Positions 9,146 to 17,178 of a stretch of 64,000 bases of DNA are shown here, piece by piece; positions within the stretch are counted from its first letter, which is position 1; every line of letters begins with the position of its first letter. The notes beneath the pieces are model-generated. The model had not been told where the DNA came from, searched no databases, and saw only the letters and a list, made by a program, of their open reading frames with translations. The stretch comes from an uncultured Pseudodesulfovibrio sp. (GTDB lineage: Bacteria > Desulfobacterota > Desulfovibrionia > Desulfovibrionales > Desulfovibrionaceae): the NCBI RefSeq assembly GCF_963662885.1, contig NZ_OY760065.1, positions 320,001-384,000 on the forward strand, written 5' to 3'. The position numbers and the translations under genes are program-made.

Positions 9146-9316
9146 CTAGTGATCAGCCTTTTTCGCGTCGCGCAGGGACTGCAGGACCGTAACCGCCAGG
9201 GCGACACCGATGACGCCGAGAACGATGTACAGGACGCCGAAAAAGACGAAATGGTCTGGCATCCACCAAGGAAGATCCATAGGCAGCGGACTGTGAACGG
9301 TTTCACCGTGAATCAT
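9146..9316 (-). CDS. Small single-pass membrane protein, function unknown
   Basis: A 56-residue reading frame. It begins MIHGETVHSPLPMDLPWWMP, has one hydrophobic span (FVFFGVLYIVLGVIGVALAV, residues 23-42) and ends in a short charged tail (RDAKKADH). A GGAG sits 8 bases before the ATG at 9316, and an intrinsic terminator follows the stop by ~25 bases, both arguing for a real gene. It starts 14 bases after the HU gene ends, so it is probably the second gene of that transcript. Predicted topology is N-terminus out or in, undetermined. No family recognised. Confidence 0.72.
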   Translation of the reverse strand: MIHGETVHSPLPMDLPWWMPDHFVFFGVLYIVLGVIGVALAVTVLQSLRDAKKADH

Positions 9317-9330
9317 CGCATTATCTCCAA

Positions 9331-9603
9331 TTATTTAACAGCGTCCTTGAGGATCTTGCCGGGACGGAATTTGACGACCTTGGTCTCGGGGATCTTGAGT
9401 TCGAGACCGGTGCGGGGGTTGCGGCCGACACGAGCCTTGCGGAGTTCCACGATGAAGGTGCCGAAACCGGTGAGGGTCAACTTGCCTTCAGAAACCAGGG
9501 TGCTTTCTACAGTCTCGAGAAATGCGTTCAGGGCGCGTTCGGCATTAGCCTTGGTCAGGTTGGCCTTTTCCGCGATTTTGACAACCAATTCTGCCTTTGT
9601 CAT
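9331..9603 (-). CDS. HU-family DNA-binding protein
   Basis: Histone-like protein that bends and compacts DNA. 90 residues, the full HU length, starting MTKAELVVKIAEKANLTK, with the DNA-contacting arm GRNPRTGLELKIP and the core FGTFIV. Its ribosome site shares the context TTCACCGAGGAGG with rpsU. A second, divergent HU/IHF-type protein is encoded at 22429. The 272 bases upstream to rsmA hold its promoter region, with no gene seen. Confidence 0.95.
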   Translation of the reverse strand: MTKAELVVKIAEKANLTKANAERALNAFLETVESTLVSEGKLTLTGFGTFIVELRKARVGRNPRTGLELKIPETKVVKFRPGKILKDAVK

Positions 9604-9875
9604 CAGTCCTTCCTCCTCGGTGAAATATTACCTGATGGTATTTGTTAAAGTGCAGCCAGAGCACAAAACGACTAACACTTTGTTTCCGTCACCAACTCAC
9701 CTCTTGGCCTTTAATTGAACTTTCGGCCCGTGTCCAGCCCGACTGCTGAAAAAAAACGAAAAAACCTACGCTATATGGCGCTTCCGGGACTTTTACACCG
9801 CTCTTTTTGGACGGTGAAATCCGTTTTTTTGATACCGCGATTCGGGTATTTTATAGGTCTTTGTGAAAAAATGGA

Positions 9876-10661
9876 CTAATATATTAAGGAAAGTGTACGA
9901 AACTGTGCCGGAGTGAGTGTTTCGGGGCGGGCCGACGGGCTGACGCCTTCATCGCGAAACCACTGCTCCACTTGCGGAGTCATCCGCTTTTTCAGAATCG
10001 TGGAGATCTGCTTGCGCCGTTGCTGGAAGAGCAGCTTGATCAATTCGGCCAGCCGATCTTGTTCGTCGGGCCTGCCGTCAAGCGGCAGCGGATCGAAACG
10101 GACAACAGCGGAATCGACTTTGGGGCGAGGTCTGAAGACTGTGGGCGGCACTTTGAACAAATACTTCGTGTCGCAGAAATTCTTTACCCAGGCGGTCAGT
10201 CCGCCAAAGGCCTTGTTGCCGGGCTCGGCGGTCAGACGAAGGGCCACTTCATGCTGAACCATGAAAACCGCCCTTTCCAGTGTTTCCACCTGGCTGACGA
10301 TATCCCAGATCAGCTTGGAGCCCACATTGTACGGGAGATTGCCGATGATTTTGCAGGGGCCGGTGTCGTTCAGCGCGGTCCAGGGGAACTTGAGAGCGTC
10401 GGCCCGGACAACCTCCAACTCCGGCCAGCGGTCTTCAAGCCGGGCGGCCAGATCATCGTCCATTTCCACCACCTGCAGGCGGCGCGCTCCGACTTCGGCC
10501 AAATGCTCGGTCAAAGCCCCCTGCCCCGGACCTATCTCAATAATATAATCCTCAGAACCGGGAGCGAGTGCGTCCACGATCTTGCGGCAGATGTTGGGGT
10601 CGGTCAAAAAATTCTGGCCCAGGCTCTTCTTGGCCCGGTGCGGTCCGTCTTGATGCGCCAT
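9876..10661 (-). CDS. rsmA: 16S rRNA dimethyladenosine transferase RsmA (KsgA)
   Basis: Uses S-adenosylmethionine to dimethylate two adjacent adenines near the 3' end of 16S rRNA. 261 residues. The N-terminal KKSLGQNFL, the SAM-binding motif EIGPGQGALTEHL, the acidic VVEMDDDLA and the catalytic NLPYNV are all present. A GGAG lies 7 bases before the ATG. Divergent from apt with 113 bases between them. Confidence 0.96.
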   Translation of the reverse strand: MAHQDGPHRAKKSLGQNFLTDPNICRKIVDALAPGSEDYIIEIGPGQGALTEHLAEVGARRLQVVEMDDDLAARLEDRWPELEVVRADALKFPWTALNDTGPCKIIGNLPYNVGSKLIWDIVSQVETLERAVFMVQHEVALRLTAEPGNKAFGGLTAWVKNFCDTKYLFKVPPTVFRPRPKVDSAVVRFDPLPLDGRPDEQDRLAELIKLLFQQRRKQISTILKKRMTPQVEQWFRDEGVSPSARPETLTPAQFRTLSLIY

Positions 10662-10739
10662 GTGTGTTCTCCGTCGTCAGGGGATAGCGGAACCCGGTCC
10701 GGCTGGCAACAGCATTGACACGATCTCCCGGGAAAACGT

Positions 10740-10776
10740 ATGAATCCCCGGTATTCATTCAATGAGGAGGATTCAT
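10740..10776 (+). promoter_or_regulatory. Leader hairpin covering the apt ribosome site and start codon
   Basis: ATGAATCC (10740-10747) is the exact complement of GGATTCAT (10769-10776), which contains the end of the Shine-Dalgarno sequence (GAGGAGG) and the first two bases of the apt ATG. A second small pairing, TCATT/AATGA, lies inside. If formed, the helix would hide the translation start. Seen only as sequence; regulation is inferred. Confidence 0.4.
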
Positions 10777-11296
10777 GAATTTACGCCATTACGTCCGGGA
10801 CATCCCGGACTATCCCAAGAAAGGGATCACCTTTTTCGACATCACGCCTATTCTCAGCAATCCCGAGGCCTTCAATCAGGTCATTGAACAGCTGTACGAA
10901 AAGTACAAGGACTGCGGCGCCGACAAGATCGTGGCTGCGGACGCCCGGGGCTTTATTTTTGGTGCGCCCCTCGCCCTCAAGATGGGCATCGGCTTTGTCC
11001 CCATCCGCAAGCCCGGCAAACTGCCCTACAAGAACCGCTGTGTGACCTATGACCTCGAATATGGTTCCGATACTCTGTGCATGCATGTGGACGCCATCGA
11101 TGAGGGCGACAAAGTCCTGATGATCGACGACCTGCTGGCCACTGGCGGCACGGCTGAAGGTATGGTCAAGCTGATCCGCGAAGCCGGTGGCGAGATCGTG
11201 GGCGCGGGATTCGTTATCCAGCTCTCCTTCCTGGACGGCGATGAGGTCATGCGCGCAGCCGGCGTAAAGCACGATTTCCTCATTGAAATAGACTAG
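10775..11296 (+). CDS. apt: Adenine phosphoribosyltransferase
   Basis: Converts adenine and PRPP to AMP, salvaging the adenine released from methylthioadenosine. 173 residues. The PRPP-binding loop VLMIDDLLATGGTAEG and the family N-terminus IRDIPDYPKKGITFFDITP-like block are present, as is ADARGFIFGAPLA. It leads a group of three same-strand genes with tight spacing (12 and 3 bases), all handling methylthioadenosine or adenine. Confidence 0.96.
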   Translation: MNLRHYVRDIPDYPKKGITFFDITPILSNPEAFNQVIEQLYEKYKDCGADKIVAADARGFIFGAPLALKMGIGFVPIRKPGKLPYKNRCVTYDLEYGSDTLCMHVDAIDEGDKVLMIDDLLATGGTAEGMVKLIREAGGEIVGAGFVIQLSFLDGDEVMRAAGVKHDFLIEID

Positions 11297-11308
11297 CGGG
11301 GAACGAGA

Positions 11309-12058
11309 ATGAGCAAAATAGGCATCATTGGCGGCAGCGGCCTGGACGATCCGGATCTGTTGCAGGACGCACGGGACGTGGAGATGGGCACCCCCTACGG
11401 CAAGCCGTCCGCCCTTCTCAAGGAAGGGACTATCGGCGGACGTGAAGTGGTCCTCCTCGCCCGGCATGGCCGCGAGCACACCATCCCGCCCACCTTCGTC
11501 AACTACCGGGCCAACATCAAGGCTCTGAAAGACGCCGGCTGTACGCGCATTCTTGCGACCACGGCCTGCGGTTCCCTTCGTCAGGAGATCGACCGCGGCC
11601 ATTTGGTCATCCTGGACCAATTCATTGACTTCACCCGGCGCAGGCAAGTCTCCTTTTTTGATGAGTTCGAGCCGCACTCCGCGGTCCACACAGCCATGGC
11701 CGACCCTTTTGACGCCGATATGCGCGCCACATTGAACGCGGCCTGCGACCGTTTGGGCCTGGACCACCACAAGAGCGGCACAGTCATCACCATCGAAGGA
11801 TCGCGTTTTTCCACCCGGGCGGAATCCAACATGTTCCGGATGTGGGGCGCGGACGTCATCAACATGAGCGTGGCCCCTGAGTGCATCCTGGCAAACGAGG
11901 CGGGCATTCCCTATGCCGCCGTGGCCATGAGCACGGATTACGACTGCTGGAAGACGGATGAGGCCCCGGTAACCTGGGAAGAGATCCTCGAAGTATTCAA
12001 GGGCAACGTGGAAAAGGTCACCTCCCTGCTCGTCGAAACCATAAAGGCCCTGGACTAG
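11309..12058 (+). CDS. mtnP: S-methyl-5'-thioadenosine phosphorylase
   Basis: Phosphorolysis of methylthioadenosine to adenine and methylthioribose-1-phosphate. 249 residues. GIIGGSGL binds phosphate. TTACGSLRQEI and VILDQFIDFT match the MTA-phosphorylase subgroup of trimeric purine nucleoside phosphorylases, as does the C-terminal STDYDCW, which favours MTA over inosine as substrate. It sits between apt, which uses the adenine product, and a MTA/SAH deaminase. No mtnA-type isomerase is seen next to it. Confidence 0.93.
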   Translation: MSKIGIIGGSGLDDPDLLQDARDVEMGTPYGKPSALLKEGTIGGREVVLLARHGREHTIPPTFVNYRANIKALKDAGCTRILATTACGSLRQEIDRGHLVILDQFIDFTRRRQVSFFDEFEPHSAVHTAMADPFDADMRATLNAACDRLGLDHHKSGTVITIEGSRFSTRAESNMFRMWGADVINMSVAPECILANEAGIPYAAVAMSTDYDCWKTDEAPVTWEEILEVFKGNVEKVTSLLVETIKALD

Positions 12059-12061
12059 ATC

Positions 12062-13411
12062 ATGTCCCCGTCCGCAACCGCCGATTCCGCCTCCCGCGCC
12101 TGCGACCTTCTGGTACGGGCCGACGCGGTCATTACCCAGGACGACGCTCGGCGGGTCCTGACCGACGCGGCTGTTGCCATTGGCGACGGCCTGGTGCTCG
12201 AGGTCGGCGACTACGCCGATCTCGATGCCCGGTGGGTCCCCCGGCAGCGACTCGACCTGTCGGGCAAGATGGTCATGCCCGGACTGGTCAACGGCCACAC
12301 CCATCTGCCCATGACCCTGCTGCGCGGCTTTGCCGACGATCTGCCGCTCATGGAGTGGCTGGAGGGCCATATCTGGCCCGTAGAGGCCAAGCTGAACGAG
12401 GACATGCTCGATATCGGCGCGCGACTCGGCTGCGCCGAACTCATCCGCACAGGATGCACGGCCTTCCTGAACGGCTATTTCCATGAACATATTACGGGGG
12501 ATGCGGCTTCCAGTTGTGGCCTGCGCGCGGTTCTGGGTGAAGGATTCTTTGCTTTTCCCTCCCCGTTCTTTCCCACGGCCGAGGCCTGCTGGGAAGCCAT
12601 TCGCGAGTTGGAAGCGCGTTTCAGCAACAACCCGCTGGTACGCACGGCGGTCACGCCGCACGCGGCCTTCACCGTACCGCCTGAGATTCTGGCGGCCAGT
12701 TACGAGCTGGCCGAGTCCCTGGACATCCCCTGGCAGACCCATCTGGCCGAATCTCCGATAGAAACGTCAGTCTGCCTGGGCAAGTACGGTATGCGCCCGG
12801 TGGAAATCCTTCGTCGCGAAGGACTGCTTTCGCCGCGTGTGACCCTCCACCACTGCGTGGACGTGGAAGAACGCGAGATAGCCCAACTGGCGGCGTCCGG
12901 CGCCAACGTGGTCCATAATCCGGCCTCGAACCTGAAGCTCTGCTCCGGCATGTCTCCGGTGCAGGCCATGCTCGACGCCGGAGTCAACGTGGGCTTGGGC
13001 ACTGACGGCGCATCAAGTAACAATCAGCTGAACATGTTCCGCGACATGGGACTGGCCGCGCTCCTGGGCAAGATCCGCCATGGCGACGCCAGGGCCGTGA
13101 ATGCCCAAGCCGCCCTGGACATGGCCACCCGAAACTCCGCCCGTTGTCTGGGATGGCCCGAACTGGGCCGGATCGAGGCCGGCTATCCGGCGGACATGAT
13201 CGCCCTGGACCTGTTCTCTCCCAACCTCATGCCCGTGTTCAACCACGTATCCCATGCGGTTTACGCTTCAACCGGCATGGAGGTCTGTATGACCATGGTG
13301 GCGGGCGAGGTTCTGTACCTGTACGGTGATTTCAGAACGCTGGATGTCAGTGGTCTTCGCAAGGAGGCTGTGCGGTGCGCAAAGTGGGTTCGCAACGCCT
13401 TCGGAAAGTGA
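12062..13411 (+). CDS. mtaD: Amidohydrolase, probable MTA/S-adenosylhomocysteine deaminase
   Basis: Metal-dependent deaminase of 449 residues that probably removes ammonia from the adenine ring of MTA or SAH. Metal ligands: GLVNGHTHLPM (HxH, about residue 78), TPHAAFTV, WQTHLAES, and GTDGASSNNQLNMF (catalytic Asp). The start is ATG 12062, 3 bases after the mtnP stop. Substrate choice is inferred from the neighbours apt and mtnP; the wider family also includes chlorohydrolases and guanine deaminases. Confidence 0.88.
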   Translation: MSPSATADSASRACDLLVRADAVITQDDARRVLTDAAVAIGDGLVLEVGDYADLDARWVPRQRLDLSGKMVMPGLVNGHTHLPMTLLRGFADDLPLMEWLEGHIWPVEAKLNEDMLDIGARLGCAELIRTGCTAFLNGYFHEHITGDAASSCGLRAVLGEGFFAFPSPFFPTAEACWEAIRELEARFSNNPLVRTAVTPHAAFTVPPEILAASYELAESLDIPWQTHLAESPIETSVCLGKYGMRPVEILRREGLLSPRVTLHHCVDVEEREIAQLAASGANVVHNPASNLKLCSGMSPVQAMLDAGVNVGLGTDGASSNNQLNMFRDMGLAALLGKIRHGDARAVNAQAALDMATRNSARCLGWPELGRIEAGYPADMIALDLFSPNLMPVFNHVSHAVYASTGMEVCMTMVAGEVLYLYGDFRTLDVSGLRKEAVRCAKWVRNAFGK

Positions 13412-13428
13412 AAAAGAACGTAAATAGC

Positions 13429-13458
13429 TTGACAACACCCACCCTGGGTGCATATCGA
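13429..13458 (+). promoter_or_regulatory. Sigma70-type promoter of the PxxKW gene with an embedded palindrome
   Basis: TTGACA (13429-13434) and TATCGA (13453-13458) are 18 bases apart. The spacer contains CACCC-5-GGGTG (13436-13440 / 13446-13450), a perfect inverted repeat between the two elements and so placed like an operator. The promoter assignment is good; the operator is an inference. Confidence 0.6.
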
Positions 13459-13539
13459 AGTCTGCTCTTGCACCGAAATGAAATTACGTATGCCGCTGGC
13501 ATCCTGTGAGCCGCATTATTTTTAGGAGGAAGGCACGAC

Positions 13540-13827
13540 ATGGCCAAGAAAAAAGGTATCGTTTCCCTGGAAGGCGCCGTCAAGACCGCTGAAGGTCTGA
13601 GCTACAAGGGCGTCATCATGGAGCCCGTTGTTGAAAAGTGTGAAGGTTGCGAGCGTATCGTCCCCTTCGAGGATGAGAATTACTGCCCGACCTATGCCCA
13701 GCCCGCCCGCAAGTGGGCAGGCGGCGTCTGCAACTTCGCCACGCACATGCGCGCCGAAGTGGACAAGACCGGCAAGGTCAAGGTCAACCCGCTCAAGGCC
13801 TCCAAGCGCGCCGCACGCGGTCGGTAG
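13540..13827 (+). CDS. PxxKW family cysteine-rich protein
   Basis: Small protein of 95 residues. It has a CEGCER pair, a later NYCPTY, and the family signature PARKW followed by GGVCNF, so four cysteines are placed as in a metal or Fe-S site. The ends are lysine/arginine-rich. I recognise it as the PxxKW family typical of sulfate reducers, whose function is not known. Preceded by AGGAGG and its own promoter and followed by a strong terminator, so it is a single-gene transcript. Confidence 0.85.
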   Translation: MAKKKGIVSLEGAVKTAEGLSYKGVIMEPVVEKCEGCERIVPFEDENYCPTYAQPARKWAGGVCNFATHMRAEVDKTGKVKVNPLKASKRAARGR

Positions 13828-13845
13828 ACCACAGCAAGCAGGAAA

Positions 13846-13870
13846 GGCGGGGCGATGCCCCGCCTTTTTT
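13846..13870 (+). terminator. Terminator of the PxxKW gene
   Basis: GGCGGGGC (13846-13853) pairs with GCCCCGCC (13857-13864) around a three-base loop, followed by seven T. It starts 18 bases after the stop codon. Confidence 0.95.
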
Positions 13871-13926
13871 TGTTTGTATGATCCGATTTTTGGGCTAGTT
13901 TCATCGAAAACGCTATCGGAGGTCAC

Positions 13927-15150
13927 ATGGACGCGCTCTTTTCCGAACTGGATCGCCAGACTGAGGCGGTCGTCGAACTGCAAACCAGACTTACGGCCAT
14001 TCCTGCCCTGGGCCCGCGCAACGGGGGCGAAGGCGAAAAAGCCAAGGCCGATTTTCTGCTCGGCCATCTCAAGGGTATGGGTATCGAGGATATCCGCGAA
14101 TACAACGCCCCGGACGGCGACGTCCCCTGCGGATACCGGCCGAACATCGCGGCCGTCATCCCCGGCCACAATTCGGAAAAGGCCCTGTGGGTCATCTCCC
14201 ACATCGATATCGTTCCTCCGGGCGATCTCGGGCTGTGGGACACCGATCCCTATGTGGTGAAGCGCGACGGCGACACCCTTATCGGACGCGGTGTCGAAGA
14301 CAACCAACAGGGTATGGTATCCTCATTGCTGACCGCCCAGGCCCTCCTCGATCTGAATATCACTCCCGAAATGAATTACGGCCTGATCTTCGTGTCCGAC
14401 GAGGAAACCGGTTCGGGATTCGGTCTGGATTATATTGTCCGTGAGCATGAGAATCTGTTCCGGGAGGACGACCTGTTCCTGGTGCCGGACTCTGGCGAAC
14501 CCGCGTCCGAAATGGTCGAGGTGGCCGAGAAGTCCATGTTCTGGCTCAAGGTCACGGTCATCGGCAAACAGTGCCACGCCTCCACCCCGGACCAGGGCGT
14601 CAACACCATGTTCCCGTCCGCGGAGTTCATTCTGCGTATCAAGGAGCTGGAGACCCTGTATCCGGCAGAGGACAGCCTGTTCAATCCGCCCCGCTCCACT
14701 TTCCAGCCGACCATGCGCGAAGCCAACGTGGCCAACATCAACACCCTGCCCGGGCGTGATGTGTTCTACGTGGACTGCCGGGTCATGCCCGAGTACGACC
14801 TGAACGATGTGCTCGGCACCATCAAGGGCATGGCCGCCGAAATCGCGGCCAAATACGGTGTGACCATCGAGTGCGAGCCCGCCATGTGGGAGCAGGCCGC
14901 TCCTGCCACTCCGGCGGACAGCGAAATCGCGGTCCGGACCATGGCCTCGGTGCGCAAGATTTACAACAACACGCCGCGTACCGTGGGCGTCGGTGGCGGA
15001 ACCGTGGCCGCATTCCTGCGTCGAAAGGGCTATAACGCGGTTGTCTGGTCCACTCTGTTCCACAATGCGCACCAGCCCAACGAGTGGTCATCCATCAAGA
15101 GCACTATCGGCGACGCCAAGGTCATTGCCGACATGCTCCTGACCAAGTAA
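13927..15150 (+). CDS. M20-family metallopeptidase
   Basis: Zinc-dependent amidohydrolase or peptidase of the ArgE/DapE/PepV superfamily, 407 residues. Metal and catalytic blocks: VISHIDIVPPGD (HxD), GRGVEDNQQG (bridging Asp), SDEETGSG (catalytic Glu pair), and TLFHNAHQPNEW (C-terminal His). A dimerisation lid domain lies at about 200-310. The substrate cannot be read from sequence; succinyl-diaminopimelate, acetylornithine or dipeptides are all possible. It ends 13 bases before mnmG. Confidence 0.9.
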   Translation: MDALFSELDRQTEAVVELQTRLTAIPALGPRNGGEGEKAKADFLLGHLKGMGIEDIREYNAPDGDVPCGYRPNIAAVIPGHNSEKALWVISHIDIVPPGDLGLWDTDPYVVKRDGDTLIGRGVEDNQQGMVSSLLTAQALLDLNITPEMNYGLIFVSDEETGSGFGLDYIVREHENLFREDDLFLVPDSGEPASEMVEVAEKSMFWLKVTVIGKQCHASTPDQGVNTMFPSAEFILRIKELETLYPAEDSLFNPPRSTFQPTMREANVANINTLPGRDVFYVDCRVMPEYDLNDVLGTIKGMAAEIAAKYGVTIECEPAMWEQAAPATPADSEIAVRTMASVRKIYNNTPRTVGVGGGTVAAFLRRKGYNAVVWSTLFHNAHQPNEWSSIKSTIGDAKVIADMLLTK

Positions 15151-15163
15151 CGCGACCCCAATC

Positions 15164-17047
15164 ATGCAGAACAAGAGCCCCTTTCCGGCTGAGTTTGACC
15201 TTATCGTGGTCGGAGCGGGCCATGCCGGTTGTGAAGCCGCCATGGCCTCGTCCCGGCTTGGCCTGAAAACCCTGCTGCTCACCATCAATGTTGACCGTAT
15301 CGGGCATCTCTCCTGCAACCCGGCCATCGGCGGGCTGGCCAAGGGCCACATGGTCAAGGAGATCGATGCCTTAGGCGGCATGATGGGCCTTTGGGCGGAC
15401 GCGGCGGGCATCCAGTTCCGCATCCTGAATACCCGCAAAGGCCCTGCGGTGCGCTCCAGCCGCGCCCAGATCGACCGGGCCCGATACATGCAGGTGGTCC
15501 AGGCATCCATCTTCGCCCAGGAGAACCTTTGGGTCTTTCAGGACACCGGGGCGGCTGTGCTGACCGAGAATGGCCGTGTCAGCGGCTTGCGTACGGAACT
15601 GGGCGAGATCTTCCCGTCCCGATCCATGCTGTTGACCACAGGCACCTTCCTGCGCGGCCTGATGCACATCGGCCTGGAGCACTTCAGCGGCGGGCGCATG
15701 GGAGACCCGGCCTCCAATAACCTGTCAGCCAACCTTCGAGAGCTTGGCTTTGAACTGGGAAGGTTGAAGACCGGCACCACACCGCGTCTGTTGCGCGACT
15801 CCATCGATTTCTCGGCCATGCAGGAGCAACCCGGCGACAATCCGCCCGTGCCGTTCAGCTTTCGCAACAAGACGGTACCCATGCCCCAGGTGTCGTGCTG
15901 GCTGACCTACACCAATGAGGCGGCTCATGAGGCCATCCGCTCCGGGTTCGACCGTTCGCCCATGTTCACCGGTATTATCGAGGGGACCGGGGCGCGCTAC
16001 TGCCCGTCCATTGAAGACAAGGTGGCCCGATTCCCGGAAAAGGATCGGCATCAGATTTTTGTCGAGCCAGAGGGATTGAACAGCCCGGAGATGTACCCCA
16101 GCGGCATCCCCACCAGCCTTCCCTTTGACGTCCAGAAGAAGATGATCCGGGCCATCCAGGGGCTGGAGAACGCGCAGATAGTCAGACCGGGCTACGCCAT
16201 CGAATACGACTTTGTTCCGCCCACCCAGCTCAAGCCCACTCTGGAGACCAAAGCGGTCGAAGGGCTCTACTGCGCTGGGCAAATCAACGGTACCTCCGGC
16301 TACGAGGAAGCCGCCGCTCAGGGACTGTGGGCTGCGCTCAACGCGGCGTGCAAACTCAAGGAACGCGATCCGTTCCTGCTTTCCCGCGATCAGGCATACA
16401 TGGCCGTACTCGTGGATGATCTGGTGACCAAGGGAACCGAGGAACCGTACCGCATGTTCACCTCCCGCGCCGAGCACCGGTTGTTGTTGCGCGAGGGCAA
16501 CGCGGATGAGCGTCTAACACCCGTTGGCCGAGACCTGGGATTGGTGGACGACGACCAGTGGGCGCTTTTTTCCGACAAGCAGAAAAAACTTCAAGCAACG
16601 CTTGAAGCCATGCATTCCATACGTATTCGCCCCGACGCTCCAACCCGTGAACTCCTTGAATCCATTGGAGCATCCGTGCCGGGCAAGGCCGTGGAACTGG
16701 CCGCCCTGCTGCGCCAGCCGCAGATGGAGATCGAACGGCTGGAGGTCTTCTACCCCGAGCTTGCCGAACTGGACTCCGAAGTCCTGCGCGAGGCCGAGGT
16801 GCAGGTGCGCTATGAAGGCTACCTGGTCAAACAAGAGGAATTGGTTGCCAAATTCAAGTCGCTGGAGAACAAGGTTTTGCCTGAAGACCTGGATTATGGC
16901 GCGGTTTCCGGTTTGACTCGTGAGGTAGTTGAAAAGCTGACACGCATTCAGCCTCGGACGCTTGGCCAGGCCGGTCGCATCTCCGGGGTTACGCCCGCCG
17001 CTCTTTCCTGCCTGGAAATCCATCTGAAAAAACTCGGGCTATCGTAA
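15164..17047 (+). CDS. mnmG: tRNA uridine-5-carboxymethylaminomethyl modification enzyme MnmG (GidA)
   Basis: FAD enzyme that works with MnmE to modify the wobble uridine of several tRNAs. 627 residues. The FAD fingerprint VVGAGHAGCEAA is near residue 16. The signatures CNPAIGGLAKGHMVKEID, TGTFLRG and GMGRxGD-like blocks follow, and YCAGQINGTSGYEEAAAQG lies at about 370. The C-terminal helical domain ends with RISGVTPAALSCLEIHLKK. All expected regions are present. mnmE is not in the window. Confidence 0.96.
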   Translation: MQNKSPFPAEFDLIVVGAGHAGCEAAMASSRLGLKTLLLTINVDRIGHLSCNPAIGGLAKGHMVKEIDALGGMMGLWADAAGIQFRILNTRKGPAVRSSRAQIDRARYMQVVQASIFAQENLWVFQDTGAAVLTENGRVSGLRTELGEIFPSRSMLLTTGTFLRGLMHIGLEHFSGGRMGDPASNNLSANLRELGFELGRLKTGTTPRLLRDSIDFSAMQEQPGDNPPVPFSFRNKTVPMPQVSCWLTYTNEAAHEAIRSGFDRSPMFTGIIEGTGARYCPSIEDKVARFPEKDRHQIFVEPEGLNSPEMYPSGIPTSLPFDVQKKMIRAIQGLENAQIVRPGYAIEYDFVPPTQLKPTLETKAVEGLYCAGQINGTSGYEEAAAQGLWAALNAACKLKERDPFLLSRDQAYMAVLVDDLVTKGTEEPYRMFTSRAEHRLLLREGNADERLTPVGRDLGLVDDDQWALFSDKQKKLQATLEAMHSIRIRPDAPTRELLESIGASVPGKAVELAALLRQPQMEIERLEVFYPELAELDSEVLREAEVQVRYEGYLVKQEELVAKFKSLENKVLPEDLDYGAVSGLTREVVEKLTRIQPRTLGQAGRISGVTPAALSCLEIHLKKLGLS

Positions 17048-17068
17048 CACTGCGCGCGTCTTCGTTTG

Positions 17069-17097
17069 TTGACAGGTTGTCCCAGTCTGTCTAAATA
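17069..17097 (+). promoter_or_regulatory. Strong sigma70 promoter for corC-lnt-prfB
   Basis: TTGACA (17069-17074) and TAAATA (17092-17097) with an exact 17-base spacer, 82 bases before the corC-like start. The spacer plus flanks also read GACAG...CTGTC, a short inverted repeat. Confidence 0.78.
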
Positions 17098-17178
17098 CAT
17101 GAATATTGACACGACGTTCGCACGGCATCGGGCCTGGTTGCGCACACCACTTTTGAAACCGTTTCAAGGAGTCTGGTC

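Noticed and set aside
9073..9306. 77-codon minus-strand frame
   Set aside because: Runs through the terminator at 9088-9121 and has a serine/cysteine/arginine-rich, antisense-like composition; the overlapping 56-residue frame has a ribosome site and a membrane span.
10781..12742. 653-codon open frame on the minus strand
   Set aside because: Antisense to apt, mtnP and the deaminase; no ribosome site or known domain.
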